From Anoxynatronum sibiricum (GTDB taxonomy: Bacteria; Bacillota; Clostridia; Peptostreptococcales; Tindalliaceae), in assembly GCF_039414295.1 (NCBI RefSeq), contig NZ_JBCITM010000005.1:173202-237201 (forward strand): a DNA stretch of 64,000 nt, given 5' to 3'. The position numbers and the translations under genes are program-made. Of the stretch, positions 1 to 9,069 are shown in pieces. The notes under the pieces were generated by a model that saw nothing but the letters and a program-made list of their open reading frames with translations, did no database searches and was not told where the DNA came from. Numbering within the stretch: the stretch's first letter is position 1; each line of letters begins with the position of its first letter.

Positions 1-1
1 A

Positions 2-640
2 GAGCTTTACGGAAAAAGCAAAGTGGGCATTCTGTCAGTTCGGAACGACTGGGGTGCCAGCACCGCTGAAATTACAAAGGAACTGGTGGCAGCCGCTGGT
101 GCAGAGGTGGTGGATCATCAGGAAATTCTGGATGGCACCGTTGATTTCAGTCCAAACATTTCGCGTCTTCACAATGCTGGTGCAGAAGTGATTATTGTGG
201 CAGCCATGTATAATGTGCTGGGACCCTTTGCATCTCAATATCAAGATGTGAACCCGGATATTCAGTTTGTAGGATTCTCCAATGCGTATAGCCGTCAGCT
301 TATTGAACTGGCCGGCGACAGTGCAGAAGGTATTCACTTCCCCACCCAGTTTTTCGACGGTTCCACAGATGAAAACGTTGTCGCCTTTGTTGAAGCTTAC
401 AAAGAAGCGCATGGATCAACACCCAGCAGCTTGACCGCCCAGGCCTATGACAGTGCAGGCATTATCCTGACTGCCATTCAAAACGCGGGTGAACTGGATC
501 GTGCTGCCATTCGGGATCAGGTGGCAGCCATTGAATACAATGGTGTCACAGGGTTTACAACCTTTAATGAATCCAGAGATTCAGTACGGCCCTTCACAGT
601 GGTGAAAATTCACCAGGGAGAGTTTGTGGAAGCAAGATAA
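2..640 (+). CDS. Liv-type ABC transporter solute-binding protein, C-terminal part
   Basis: This is the C-terminal 212 residues of a periplasmic-binding-protein-like type I (LivJ/LivK family) protein; the reading frame is open from base 2, so the start lies outside the window. Visible family features are the second lobe (VGILSVRNDWG, AGAEVIIVAAMYN, QFVGFSN) and the late SLTAQAYDSAGIILTAI stretch typical of this fold. It would capture the substrate outside the membrane and deliver it to the LivHM permease encoded just downstream. The family binds branched-chain amino acids, but relatives take amides, urea or other solutes. The ligand cannot be read from this part, and the dhaKL genes downstream leave the specificity open. 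Confidence 0.88.
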   Translation, partial: ELYGKSKVGILSVRNDWGASTAEITKELVAAAGAEVVDHQEILDGTVDFSPNISRLHNAGAEVIIVAAMYNVLGPFASQYQDVNPDIQFVGFSNAYSRQLIELAGDSAEGIHFPTQFFDGSTDENVVAFVEAYKEAHGSTPSSLTAQAYDSAGIILTAIQNAGELDRAAIRDQVAAIEYNGVTGFTTFNESRDSVRPFTVVKIHQGEFVEAR

Positions 641-667
641 ACCGATAACATTAAGTGATATGCAAAC

Positions 668-709
668 CTGCAGGGATGCCAAAGCAGATGATGCGCCGCA
701 TCCCTGCAG
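668..709 (+). promoter_or_regulatory. Intergenic hairpin between binding protein and livH
   Basis: A perfect 12-bp inverted repeat (CTGCAGGGATGC at 668-679 and its complement at 698-709) lies in the gap between the binding protein and permease genes. No T-run follows, so it is more likely an mRNA-stabilising or partial-attenuation stem than a full terminator. Such stems commonly let the binding protein be made in excess of the membrane parts. Confidence 0.6.
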
Positions 710-783
710 CCAACAATCTTTAATGATACCAACACCGAGACAGGAATGTAGTGACAAAGAAGCGATGGGGTGAACGAATGGTA

Positions 784-1653
784 ATGGAACAGTTGATTAA
801 TGGACTGACCATTGGAATTATCTACGCTTTAATTGCTGTGGGTTACTCCCTTGTTTTTGGCATATTAAGGCTGGTGAATTTTTCCCATGGGTCCGTTTAT
901 GCTTTTGGCGCACACATGTCATTGCTTTTTATTTCCATGGAGTTCGGAATTGTACCGGCGGTCATTGCCAGTATGATTTTCACGGGAATGCTGGGCATTG
1001 CCATCGACAAACTTTCTCTGGAGCCCCTGCGAATGAAAGGCTCCAAACCAATTGCCGCACTCATTACAACCATCGGCATATCCTACATCATTCAAAACAT
1101 GCTGATGATTGTTTTTGGCAGTGAAACAAAGAGTTTTCCCCGGCTGTTCAACTATGGAACAGTTCATATTTTTGGAGTTAATGTGGGAAGCACACAAATC
1201 GCCATCTTTTTCATCTCATTAGTTCTTTTGGTGGCTTTGACGGCAATTATCCATTACACAAAGGTAGGCCTGGCCATGAGAGGCGTGGAGCAAAATGCCA
1301 AAGCATCGTATCTAATGGGAATCAATGTCAATCGAGTGGTGACCTTCACCTTTTTTCTGGGAGGCGTTTCTGCTGCCATTGCAGGCACTTTGGTGAGCGG
1401 CTACTACCAGATGGTGTCACCGGGAATGGGATTTATGCCAGGGCTGAAAGCGTTCTCAGCAGCGGTGCTGGGCGGCATAGGAATCCTGTACGGATCCGTC
1501 ATCGGCGGATTGGTGGTGGGCATTTCCGAGACCTTTGCAGCAACCTATCTCGGCGGCAGTTACCGGGATGCAGTGGCTTTTATTATTCTGATTCTTGTTC
1601 TTCTGGTTAGACCCAACGGTTTATTCGGAAAGAAAGGCATAAAGAAGGTGTGA
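784..1653 (+). CDS. livH: Branched-chain amino acid-type ABC transporter permease LivH
   Basis: A 289-residue multi-spanning permease of the LivH family, with the characteristic N-terminus MEQLINGLTIGIIYALIAVG and the family segment GLKAFSAAVLGGIG near the C-terminal third. It forms the inner-membrane channel with LivM. The ATG at 784 was chosen because GGGGTG lies about nine bases upstream and the family normally begins at this point. A GTG at 751 and an ATG at 778 are in frame and possible. It is followed after four bases by livM, so the two subunits are probably translated together. Confidence 0.9.
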   Translation: MEQLINGLTIGIIYALIAVGYSLVFGILRLVNFSHGSVYAFGAHMSLLFISMEFGIVPAVIASMIFTGMLGIAIDKLSLEPLRMKGSKPIAALITTIGISYIIQNMLMIVFGSETKSFPRLFNYGTVHIFGVNVGSTQIAIFFISLVLLVALTAIIHYTKVGLAMRGVEQNAKASYLMGINVNRVVTFTFFLGGVSAAIAGTLVSGYYQMVSPGMGFMPGLKAFSAAVLGGIGILYGSVIGGLVVGISETFAATYLGGSYRDAVAFIILILVLLVRPNGLFGKKGIKKV

Positions 1654-1657
1654 ATCC

Positions 1658-2674
1658 ATGGATGAGTTGAGGAGATTAATAAAAGAAAAACGCATACCGC
1701 TTTATCGTAAAATGGATCAGTACCGGAACCACATCATTGCAGGGCTGTTGCTGTTGCTGCTGGCACTGCCTTACCTGCTGAACTCCCAGTATATCATGCG
1801 CATCATTATCATGATCTGTGTCTACAGCATGCTTGGCATGTCGCTGGGACTGATCACAGGCTATGCCGGGCAGACCTCCCTGGGGCACGCAGCCTTTTAT
1901 GCCATTGGAGCCTATACGTCGGCGATTATTAGTGTGACCTACGGCGTCAGCTTTTTTATCACCGCTCCCATCGCGGCCTGTGTCGCTGCATTAATGGGGC
2001 TTTTGCTCGGACTTCCGACGTTAAGACTCTCCGGAACGTATCTGGCGATCACCACGCTGGGATTTGCAGAAGTGGTGCGGATGATCTTTCTTAACTGGGA
2101 GAGGGTCACCAATGGCCCCCTGGGCATTTCCAGAATCCCGCGACCGGTCTTTTTTGGCATTGAGCTGACGATTGCAAACAACGGCATGTATTACCTGGTG
2201 CTGGCGCTGCTTCTGGTGACCACCCTGGTCATGCATTTCATTGTCAGGTCCAAATTTGGACGAGCGCTGACAGCCATACGGGATGATGAAGTGGCGGCAG
2301 TCATGATGGGCGTACGCACCACTTATTACAAAATCATTGCGTTTGTCGTGGGTGCTTTTTTCGCAGGCCTGGCCGGTGCTTTCTACGCACACATGATTCG
2401 ATTTATCGATCCAAACACCTTCACCTTTGATACATCAATCCTGATCCTGAGCATTGTGATTTTGGGAGGAATGGGAACCATCAAGGGAATGTTTTTAGGA
2501 GCCATCCTGTTGATTAGTTTTCCTGAACTGCTGCGTTTTGTTCAGGAGTATCGCTTTGTGTTGTATGGGCTGATATTGGTGCTCATGATGCGATTCCGTC
2601 CACAGGGGCTGCTGGGTGGTCAGCAGAAAACGGATTATGCCTTTCCCAAGGGGATGAAGGTTGACAATCAATGA
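1658..2674 (+). CDS. livM: Branched-chain amino acid-type ABC transporter permease LivM
   Basis: A 338-residue membrane permease, the partner of LivH. It has a cytosolic N-terminal tail, then multiple hydrophobic segments, the LivM signature GYAGQTSLGHAAFYAIGAY (around residue 67) and the later ILGGMGTIKGMFLGA segment. It begins at an ATG four bases after livH stops and is followed by livG. As in the family, the conserved cytoplasmic loop carries AIRDDEVAA, the coupling region for the ATPase subunits. The transported substrate is not determined by this subunit. Confidence 0.92.
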   Translation: MDELRRLIKEKRIPLYRKMDQYRNHIIAGLLLLLLALPYLLNSQYIMRIIIMICVYSMLGMSLGLITGYAGQTSLGHAAFYAIGAYTSAIISVTYGVSFFITAPIAACVAALMGLLLGLPTLRLSGTYLAITTLGFAEVVRMIFLNWERVTNGPLGISRIPRPVFFGIELTIANNGMYYLVLALLLVTTLVMHFIVRSKFGRALTAIRDDEVAAVMMGVRTTYYKIIAFVVGAFFAGLAGAFYAHMIRFIDPNTFTFDTSILILSIVILGGMGTIKGMFLGAILLISFPELLRFVQEYRFVLYGLILVLMMRFRPQGLLGGQQKTDYAFPKGMKVDNQ

Positions 2675-2719
2675 GGAGAAGGGCAACCGATCAGAATCCG
2701 ATAAAGGAAGGTACTGACT

Positions 2720-3490
2720 ATGGCATATCTATCCATCGATAATATTTCAATGCATTTTGGCGGTCTGGTGGCATTGGACGATGTCTCCATTCAGGTTGAA
2801 CCCGGCGAAATCGTCAGCATCATCGGGCCAAACGGAGCGGGTAAAACCACTCTGTTCAATGTCATTACCGGTGTGTATAAACCCACCGGAGGAAGCATTC
2901 ATTTTGAAAATCAGCCAATCCACAATAAAGAGCCCCAGGAAATTGTCAAAGCAGGGATCGCGCGCACCTTTCAAAACATTCGTTTATGCAAAGACATGCG
3001 CGTCATCGAAAATGTGCTCTTGGGAATGCACACCCACACAGACTATCATTTTTGGGATGTGGTCTTCAGAACAAAAAAGTTTAAAACCATCGAACTTGAA
3101 AAGCACGAAGAAGCCCTGCGGATTTTGACATCCATCGGCCTTCAGGATCAAATACACAACTATGCAACGAATCTTCCCTATGGTGCCCAAAGAAGACTTG
3201 AAATATCCAGGGCCATCTCCACAAAAGCCAAAATCATCCTGCTGGATGAACCTGCGGCGGGCATGAATGAATTTGAGACCGACGCCCTGCTGGATTTCAT
3301 CATGGAGCTGAAAATACAAGGGTTCACCATTATTCTCATCGAACATGATATGCGGTTGGTGATGAATATTTCCGACAGAATCTATGTCATTGATCATGGC
3401 AAAAAAATTGCGGAAGGGCTTCCGAAAGACATTGCCAAAAATCCCCGAGTCATTGAAGCCTACCTTGGAAGGAAGGAAGAAAATGCTTAA
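2720..3490 (+). CDS. livG: Liv-type ABC transporter ATP-binding subunit LivG
   Basis: A 256-residue ATPase. Walker A is GPNGAGKTT (about residue 38) and Walker B is IILLDEPAAGMN. The signature helix reads YGAQRRLEISRAI in place of LSGGQ, as is normal for LivG (usually YGQQRRLEIARAL). The LivG-specific insertion after the Q-loop (residues about 100-135) is present. It pairs with LivF to energise the LivHM permease on the cytoplasmic face. Its end overlaps the start of livF by eight bases, indicating translational coupling. Confidence 0.93.
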   Translation: MAYLSIDNISMHFGGLVALDDVSIQVEPGEIVSIIGPNGAGKTTLFNVITGVYKPTGGSIHFENQPIHNKEPQEIVKAGIARTFQNIRLCKDMRVIENVLLGMHTHTDYHFWDVVFRTKKFKTIELEKHEEALRILTSIGLQDQIHNYATNLPYGAQRRLEISRAISTKAKIILLDEPAAGMNEFETDALLDFIMELKIQGFTIILIEHDMRLVMNISDRIYVIDHGKKIAEGLPKDIAKNPRVIEAYLGRKEENA

Positions 3491-4196
3491 AGTCACGGAT
3501 ATCCATACTTACTACGGAAATATTCATGCACTCAAAGGGATCACGATGGAAGTTCACCGGGGCGAGATTGTCACCCTCATTGGGAGCAATGGAGCAGGCA
3601 AGAGCACCACACTGTCCACCATCACCGGCCTTGTGCGCTCAAAAATGGGATCCATTTTTTTCGAAGATAAAGACATTACGTCACTCAGCCCCGATCAAAT
3701 TGTTAAAAAGGGAGTCAGCCTCACCCCTGAAGGGCGGGAAGTGTTTCCCGCATTAACGGTGGAGGAAAACTTAAAGCTGGGCGCTTATATACGCAAAGAC
3801 AAAGACGGAATACAGTCTTCTTTTGACCGTGTGTATGAGTTGTTTCCCCGTCTGCATGAGCGGAAAAAGCAGACGGCGGGAACGTTGTCCGGAGGGGAAC
3901 AGCAGATGCTGGCCATTGGAAGATCCCTCATGACAGCTCCCCAGCTGCTGATGTTGGATGAACCCTCGCTGGGGCTTGCTCCAAAGCTGATCGAAACCAT
4001 TTTTGAGCTCATTGTATCCATCAACCAACAGGGAACCACCATTCTGCTGGTCGAACAGAACGCAAATATGGCCCTTGCCATTGCAAATCGCGGATATGTT
4101 TTGGAAACAGGAAAGATCATATTGTGCGATGATGCCCGGGCGCTGCAGGAAAATGACGAAGTGCGAAAAGCATACTTGGGAGATATCCTTCAATAA
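3483..4196 (+). CDS. livF: Liv-type ABC transporter ATP-binding subunit LivF
   Basis: A 237-residue ATPase with Walker A GSNGAGKST, signature LSGGEQQMLAIGRSL, Walker B LLMLDEPSLGLAP and switch histidine region replaced by VEQN, as in LivF proteins. The start at 3483 lies inside the last codons of livG, preceded by GGAAGGAAGG. An upstream in-frame extension would lie within livG and is not credible. It is the second nucleotide-binding subunit of the transporter and the last transporter gene before dhaK, 21 bases downstream. Confidence 0.93.
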   Translation: MLKVTDIHTYYGNIHALKGITMEVHRGEIVTLIGSNGAGKSTTLSTITGLVRSKMGSIFFEDKDITSLSPDQIVKKGVSLTPEGREVFPALTVEENLKLGAYIRKDKDGIQSSFDRVYELFPRLHERKKQTAGTLSGGEQQMLAIGRSLMTAPQLLMLDEPSLGLAPKLIETIFELIVSINQQGTTILLVEQNANMALAIANRGYVLETGKIILCDDARALQENDEVRKAYLGDILQ

Positions 4197-4217
4197 ACCA
4201 GGAAAGGAAGAGACGCG

Positions 4218-5201
4218 ATGAAAAAAATCATTAACCATCCCGATCATGTGGTGACGGAAATGCTGGAGGGAATGGCACTGGCACATCCGGAAGTGGTTTA
4301 TTTTAAAGAGGCTGAGGTCATTGCCCGGAAAGAAAAGAGTCACAAAGTGGGGCTGGTTTCAGGCGGCGGCAGCGGGCATGAACCCTCCCACGCGGGATAT
4401 GTGGGAAAAGGCATTCTGGATGCGGCAGTTGCCGGCAATGTGTTTGCATCACCATCACCAGACAGGGTGTTAAAAGGCATTCAGGAGGCAAACAGCGGAA
4501 AAGGAGTCTTATTGATCATCAAAAACTATTCCGGTGATATCATGAACTTCCAGATGGCGCAGGAACTGGCAGAAATGGAAGGCATTGAAGTGGATCATGT
4601 GGTTGTGAAGGATGATGTGGCAGTACCCGACAGCACCTATTCAACAGGACGGCGAGGAATCGCCGGGACGGTTTTTGTTCACAAGGTGGCCGGCGCCAAG
4701 GCAGAAACGGGTGCTTCCCTTCAGGAAGTGAAGCAGGTGGCAGAAAAAACCATCGCCAATATTCGCAGCATGGGCATGGCCATGTCTTCCTGTGTGCTGC
4801 CAGGGGTGGGAACACCCAGTTTTACACTGGGTGCTGATGAAATTGAAATTGGAATGGGGATCCATGGAGAGCCTGGCATTGAAAAAAGCCCGGTGCTCCC
4901 CGCCAAAGAAATCGCCAAAAAATTGGTGGAGCCCATCCTGAACGATTTTGAAAAGATGAGTGGCGAAGTGGCGGTCATGGTAAACGGACTGGGATCCACC
5001 CCCCTCATGGAACTGTACATTCTCTTCAGAGAGGTGACTGAACTCCTGAAGCAGCATGACATATCGGTCTATCGAGCCTATGTGGGTAACTTCATGACAG
5101 CTCTGGAAATGTCGGGTGCGTCGCTGACGCTGCTGAACCTGGATCAGGAACTGAAGGCGCTAATCGATGCACCTTGCCAGACGCCGGCAATGAAAGGATA
5201 G
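4218..5201 (+). CDS. dhaK: Dihydroxyacetone kinase, DhaK subunit
   Basis: A 327-residue DhaK protein, which binds dihydroxyacetone covalently through a histidine hemiaminal. Family marks are GGGSGHEPSHAGYVG near residue 50, the phosphate-site loop, and GMGIHGEPG near residue 215, which contains the substrate-binding histidine. It begins 21 bases after livF behind GGAAAGGAAGAG, so it appears to be in the same transcript as the transporter. With DhaL it would phosphorylate dihydroxyacetone or a related short ketose or triose. The phosphate donor DhaM is not in the window. Confidence 0.92.
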   Translation: MKKIINHPDHVVTEMLEGMALAHPEVVYFKEAEVIARKEKSHKVGLVSGGGSGHEPSHAGYVGKGILDAAVAGNVFASPSPDRVLKGIQEANSGKGVLLIIKNYSGDIMNFQMAQELAEMEGIEVDHVVVKDDVAVPDSTYSTGRRGIAGTVFVHKVAGAKAETGASLQEVKQVAEKTIANIRSMGMAMSSCVLPGVGTPSFTLGADEIEIGMGIHGEPGIEKSPVLPAKEIAKKLVEPILNDFEKMSGEVAVMVNGLGSTPLMELYILFREVTELLKQHDISVYRAYVGNFMTALEMSGASLTLLNLDQELKALIDAPCQTPAMKG

Positions 5202-5210
5202 GTGATAGTG

Positions 5211-5864
5211 ATGTCATTTCAATTGAAATTGACAAATGAGCAATATCTCTTGTACCTGGTAACGTTTATGAAAAAGCTTGAAAAAGAAAAGGATTACATC
5301 ACCCAATTGGATTCAGTTACCGGAGACGGTGATCACTGGGTGAACATGGATATGGGATTTCGGAAACTGATTGATCAAAAATCAGACCTGGAGGCATTGA
5401 CTTTTGGAGAAATGTTCAAAAAAATTGGCATGACCATTATGTCAACAGTCGGGGGATCGTCCGGCGTCCTCTATGGAAGCGGTTACATTCGGGCAGCCCA
5501 GACAGTTGGCGATGTGCAGGAACTGGATGCGACAAAGCTTGCCGACATGCTGCAGGCGTTTTTAAACGCCATCATGGAACGTGGGAAAGCCAAACCAGGT
5601 GACAAAACGATGATTGACACCCTGCATGGCGGTGTGGAGAGCATGAGACAAAAGCTGGCAGAGAATGCCGATGATGCTGCAGTGCTGCAAGCCCTGAAAA
5701 GCGGCGCACTGGCAGGAATGGAGTCAACCAAAGAAATGGAAGCCGCCAAGGGAAGAGCTTATTATCAAACCAACAAGGGTGTCGGAAACCTTGATCCGGG
5801 AGCGGTTACCATGTATTATCAAATTGAAGCGCTGGTAGACGTGCTGATGAGTGACCAACGCTAA
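5211..5864 (+). CDS. dhaL: Dihydroxyacetone kinase, DhaL (nucleotide-binding) subunit
   Basis: A 217-residue DhaL protein, the ADP/Mg-binding half of PTS-type dihydroxyacetone kinase. The metal-binding aspartates are in VTGDGDHWVNMDMGF (around residue 38), and the later GDKTMIDTL and AAAKGRAYYQ motifs are present. The usual glycine after GDGDH is a tryptophan here. The ATG at 5211 follows AGGTGA at a short spacing; a GTG at 5202 is also possible. It lies directly after dhaK. In PTS-type systems DhaL-ADP is rephosphorylated by DhaM, which is not encoded nearby. Confidence 0.9.
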   Translation: MSFQLKLTNEQYLLYLVTFMKKLEKEKDYITQLDSVTGDGDHWVNMDMGFRKLIDQKSDLEALTFGEMFKKIGMTIMSTVGGSSGVLYGSGYIRAAQTVGDVQELDATKLADMLQAFLNAIMERGKAKPGDKTMIDTLHGGVESMRQKLAENADDAAVLQALKSGALAGMESTKEMEAAKGRAYYQTNKGVGNLDPGAVTMYYQIEALVDVLMSDQR

Positions 5865-5920
5865 ATACCTGTCAGCAACAGCCAACTGAAGCTTGTTGCC
5901 CAATGGGAAGGGTGATTTGA

Positions 5921-7693
5921 ATGAATTTAATGCTGATGCAAGATGTGATTGTGAAGTATTCGGAGGCAATTTCAACAGTTCTTGATGTTGATGTGGTGAT
6001 TATTGACCGCTATTACACCAAAATAGCCTATACAACCAGAAACGTGAGTGATGCCCTTCCCATTACCAGTACCACCGTTGTCGGCGAAGCCATGAACAAA
6101 GGTGAAGTTATCATTATCGAAAACAAAGAAAACTATCCCATCTGTCAGAATTGCGAAGATGCTTCTGAATGCATGATTGCAGGCATGATCTCTGTTCCCA
6201 TCTTCTCGAATCATAAAGCAGTGGGAGCGGTGGCGCTCCTGTTCCATAAAGCGAATCAGACTGACGTTTTCAAAAATGTGGGCCCGGCAGTTCATTTTGT
6301 TGAAATCATAGCGGATCTTATCAGTTCAAAACTATTGAATATTGAAGATATGGAACGCCTGCGACTCACCAGTTATGATCGGGAGAGTATTATCAATGCG
6401 GTGGATGATGCCATTATCTCCTTCGATGTTGCAGGTAAAGTATCGTATTACAACAAACGGTTCACCACAGAGTTTCCAGTGACAGGGCCGCTTGAAGGGA
6501 AGCAGTTCAGCGATATTTTTCATCACTCCCGGCTGGATGAAATCTACCGATCGGTCTATGATGAGTTAAACCGCCCTCTCTTCTATGAGTATCAGCAAAA
6601 GACCTTTATTGGGAGTGTGACCAAAAAAAACCGAATGGTGAACGGTATCAAACAAGGCAGCATCTTCATTTTTAAAAACTTGAATGCCAACTTCATTTCA
6701 CTGCGAAACTTGCTGGATCATGGTGCTGAAATCGGATTTCAACATCTTGTGGATGCAGATGAAGTGTTTCAAATCGAAATTGAAAAGGCTAAAGAAATGG
6801 CAGTCACAGATGATGATATTCTCATCGAAAGCGAGCCGGGGCTGGAAGTCAACGAACTGGCACGTGCCATCCATAATTATTCGGATCGATCAGAAAAAGT
6901 ATTCAAAAAAATTGATTTTGCCCAGCTGACAATGAAAGAGATTGAAAGTACAATGTTGGAGTTTAGAGTTTACAGTGAGGGTAATAATTTTCAAATTGGC
7001 GATTTAAATATGGCCAATGGCGGAACCGTTTTTCTCAGGAACGTTCAAAGAATGCCATTATTCACGCAATCTTTTATCCTTCAAATTGTCAAAGGAAATT
7101 CTGTGTACAGTGAATCCTTTGGGTTGCATCGTGTGGATCTGCGGTTCATTGTGCACTCAGAGGTGCCTCTGGAGCCGTTGGTGAAAGCGGGTCATTTTTC
7201 AGAAGCCCTCTACCATCGCATATCGGGTCGAAAACTGACAATCCCCCCGTTAAGAAAAAGGAAAAAACGCATTCGTCAAATATTACTGCACATATTTGAA
7301 GAGATGAAAAGAGTCTATGAGAATCGTGACATTCGACTGTCATCAGAGGCAGTGGAAGTGCTGGCAAATTGTCATTGGCCTCAAAATCGCATTTCAGTTG
7401 AAGCCGCCATGGAGAAAATTGTTCGCCTGGCCAATGTGAAGCTGGTAACAGAAGAACATGTGGTACAGGTGCTGCCAGATGAATTTGAGCGAAAGAACGG
7501 TCGTTTTGAAACCTACCAGATGGAAGAAATTGAAAGAAAAATCATCATCGAATTATTGCAAAAGGGATATGAAAAAGAACGCATTGCCCGTGAAATGGGC
7601 ATTGGAAGAGCGACACTTTATCGAAAAATGGATAAATATGGGATTTGTGCTGAAGACCACACGGCAGAAAAAATTGTTTTCTTGAAAAGATAA
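5921..7693 (+). CDS. DhaR-like regulator: GAF, PAS, degenerate AAA+ and Fis-type HTH
   Basis: A 590-residue transcription regulator built like an enhancer-binding protein. It has an N-terminal GAF-like sensor (to about residue 140, including Cys-rich YPICQNCEDASECM), a PAS-like domain (about 150-250), a central AAA+-derived domain (about 265-480) and a C-terminal Fis-type helix-turn-helix (ARE MGIGRATLYRKM region). The central domain is degenerate: the Walker A position reads ESEPGLE, the Walker B position reads GGTVFLRNV, and the GAFTGA sigma-54 loop is missing. It therefore should not hydrolyse ATP or activate sigma-54 polymerase. E. coli DhaR, which works with sigma-70 beside dhaKLM, is a fitting comparison given the dhaKL neighbours; this role is inferred. 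Confidence 0.75.
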   Translation: MNLMLMQDVIVKYSEAISTVLDVDVVIIDRYYTKIAYTTRNVSDALPITSTTVVGEAMNKGEVIIIENKENYPICQNCEDASECMIAGMISVPIFSNHKAVGAVALLFHKANQTDVFKNVGPAVHFVEIIADLISSKLLNIEDMERLRLTSYDRESIINAVDDAIISFDVAGKVSYYNKRFTTEFPVTGPLEGKQFSDIFHHSRLDEIYRSVYDELNRPLFYEYQQKTFIGSVTKKNRMVNGIKQGSIFIFKNLNANFISLRNLLDHGAEIGFQHLVDADEVFQIEIEKAKEMAVTDDDILIESEPGLEVNELARAIHNYSDRSEKVFKKIDFAQLTMKEIESTMLEFRVYSEGNNFQIGDLNMANGGTVFLRNVQRMPLFTQSFILQIVKGNSVYSESFGLHRVDLRFIVHSEVPLEPLVKAGHFSEALYHRISGRKLTIPPLRKRKKRIRQILLHIFEEMKRVYENRDIRLSSEAVEVLANCHWPQNRISVEAAMEKIVRLANVKLVTEEHVVQVLPDEFERKNGRFETYQMEEIERKIIIELLQKGYEKERIAREMGIGRATLYRKMDKYGICAEDHTAEKIVFLKR

Positions 7694-7718
7694 CTTAAAT
7701 CGTAGGAGTTGAAAGAGA

Positions 7719-9026
7719 TTGAACAACATCAATTCTCATAGGACTGACCAATCGTTAAAATTGTCTGATCGTATTGCAAATGTGTTGAAACGCGAAGTTG
7801 TGCTGGCGGTTGGATGCACAGAACCGGTTGCCATCGCACTGGCGTCCTGCTATGCGACGAAGCATCTGACAAGTGAATTGAAAAGAATTCATTTAAAAGT
7901 GAGCGGCAGTGTTTATAAAAATGCAAAAGCGGTGGGAATTCCGGGCACTGAGCAAACGGGAATCGAAATGGCCATTGCGCTGGGAGCATCAATGGTGGAG
8001 CCGGTGTTTGATTTGAAAATACTTTCCAAGGTCACCGAAATTGAACAGAAACGAGCACAGCTATTGATGGAGAAGGTTGACATTAAGGTAGAAATATTCT
8101 ATGACCAACCCAGCTTATGGATCGAAGTGGAGGCAGAAACATCCTCCGAATCTGGCCGGGCGATCATTAAAGACAGGCATGATAACCTGGTCTATCTCGA
8201 GATGAACGGGAAAACAGAAATTGATTTGCTTCAGGAGTCATTAAGCTCCCTTCCGCCATTGGATCATCTGCTGGATGTGACACTGAAAAATCTGATGAAC
8301 ACCATTCGGGAAATGTCATTGGCAGAACTGAGTTTTTTGCTGGAAGGCATTGACTACAACATGAAAATGGCCGATTTTGGAATGCAGATGGATCGGGGTT
8401 TGAAATTTGGAAAATCATGGCAACGTGTTATGAAAAAAGGATATGGATCAAACGATGTTGGAAGTTTAATCAACATGTATACAACGGCTGCATGTGATGC
8501 GCGGATGTCGGGCGTTCAACTGCCAGTCATGACCAGTTCAGGAAGCGGTAACAATGGCCTGATTGCAGTGATTCCCATTGCAACGCTGGCAGATAAAATG
8601 GGCGTAAAGGATGAAGAAAAAGCCAGGGCACTGGCCATCAGTCATGTGACAAACTCAAAGGTAAAGCATCATATCGGACGGCTTTCACCTGTCTGCGGAT
8701 GTGGTGTTTCTGCTGGTGCCGGAGCAGCCGCTGGAATGGCTTACCTGATGGGAGCATCCACCGAAGAAGTTGAGTACGCAGTCATCAACGTGATTTCCAG
8801 CCTGGCCGGCATGATTTGTGATGGTGGAAAAGTGGGGTGTGCACTTAAACTGTCCGCCAGCGCATCCATGGCCTGGCAAAGTGCGCTGCTCGCTGTGGAG
8901 GGAGTCAGAATCCCGGCAGGAAACGGGATTGTCGGTGATGACGTGGAATCCACCCTTAGAAACCTGGAAAGTGTCAGCATCGAAGGAATGCGTCAGGTTG
9001 ACCGGGCGATCATCGGGGTCATGTAA
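7719..9026 (+). CDS. cyuA: L-cysteine desulfidase / UPF0597 (CyuA, serine dehydratase alpha-like)
   Basis: A 435-residue protein of the UPF0597/CyuA family, iron-sulfur enzymes that release sulfide from L-cysteine to give pyruvate and ammonia. Visible family motifs are VGCTEPVAIALA near the N-terminus, MTSSGSGNNGL in the middle, and the late cysteines in SPVCGCGVSAGAGAAAG and MICDGGKVGCALK, which match cluster ligands. The start is a TTG with AGGAG ten bases upstream; no better ATG exists. The next gene encodes a cysteine-synthase-family enzyme, supporting a role in sulfur amino acid turnover. Family members with other small thiol or serine substrates cannot be excluded. Confidence 0.82.
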   Translation: MNNINSHRTDQSLKLSDRIANVLKREVVLAVGCTEPVAIALASCYATKHLTSELKRIHLKVSGSVYKNAKAVGIPGTEQTGIEMAIALGASMVEPVFDLKILSKVTEIEQKRAQLLMEKVDIKVEIFYDQPSLWIEVEAETSSESGRAIIKDRHDNLVYLEMNGKTEIDLLQESLSSLPPLDHLLDVTLKNLMNTIREMSLAELSFLLEGIDYNMKMADFGMQMDRGLKFGKSWQRVMKKGYGSNDVGSLINMYTTAACDARMSGVQLPVMTSSGSGNNGLIAVIPIATLADKMGVKDEEKARALAISHVTNSKVKHHIGRLSPVCGCGVSAGAGAAAGMAYLMGASTEEVEYAVINVISSLAGMICDGGKVGCALKLSASASMAWQSALLAVEGVRIPAGNGIVGDDVESTLRNLESVSIEGMRQVDRAIIGVM

Positions 9027-9069
9027 AGTCCGGCAGATGAAAACAATCAGTTACTGGGAGGTCGGCGGT

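Noticed and set aside
5921..7693. Functional sigma-54 enhancer-binding protein
   Set aside because: Walker A and B residues are replaced and the GAFTGA loop is missing, so only the architecture is retained.
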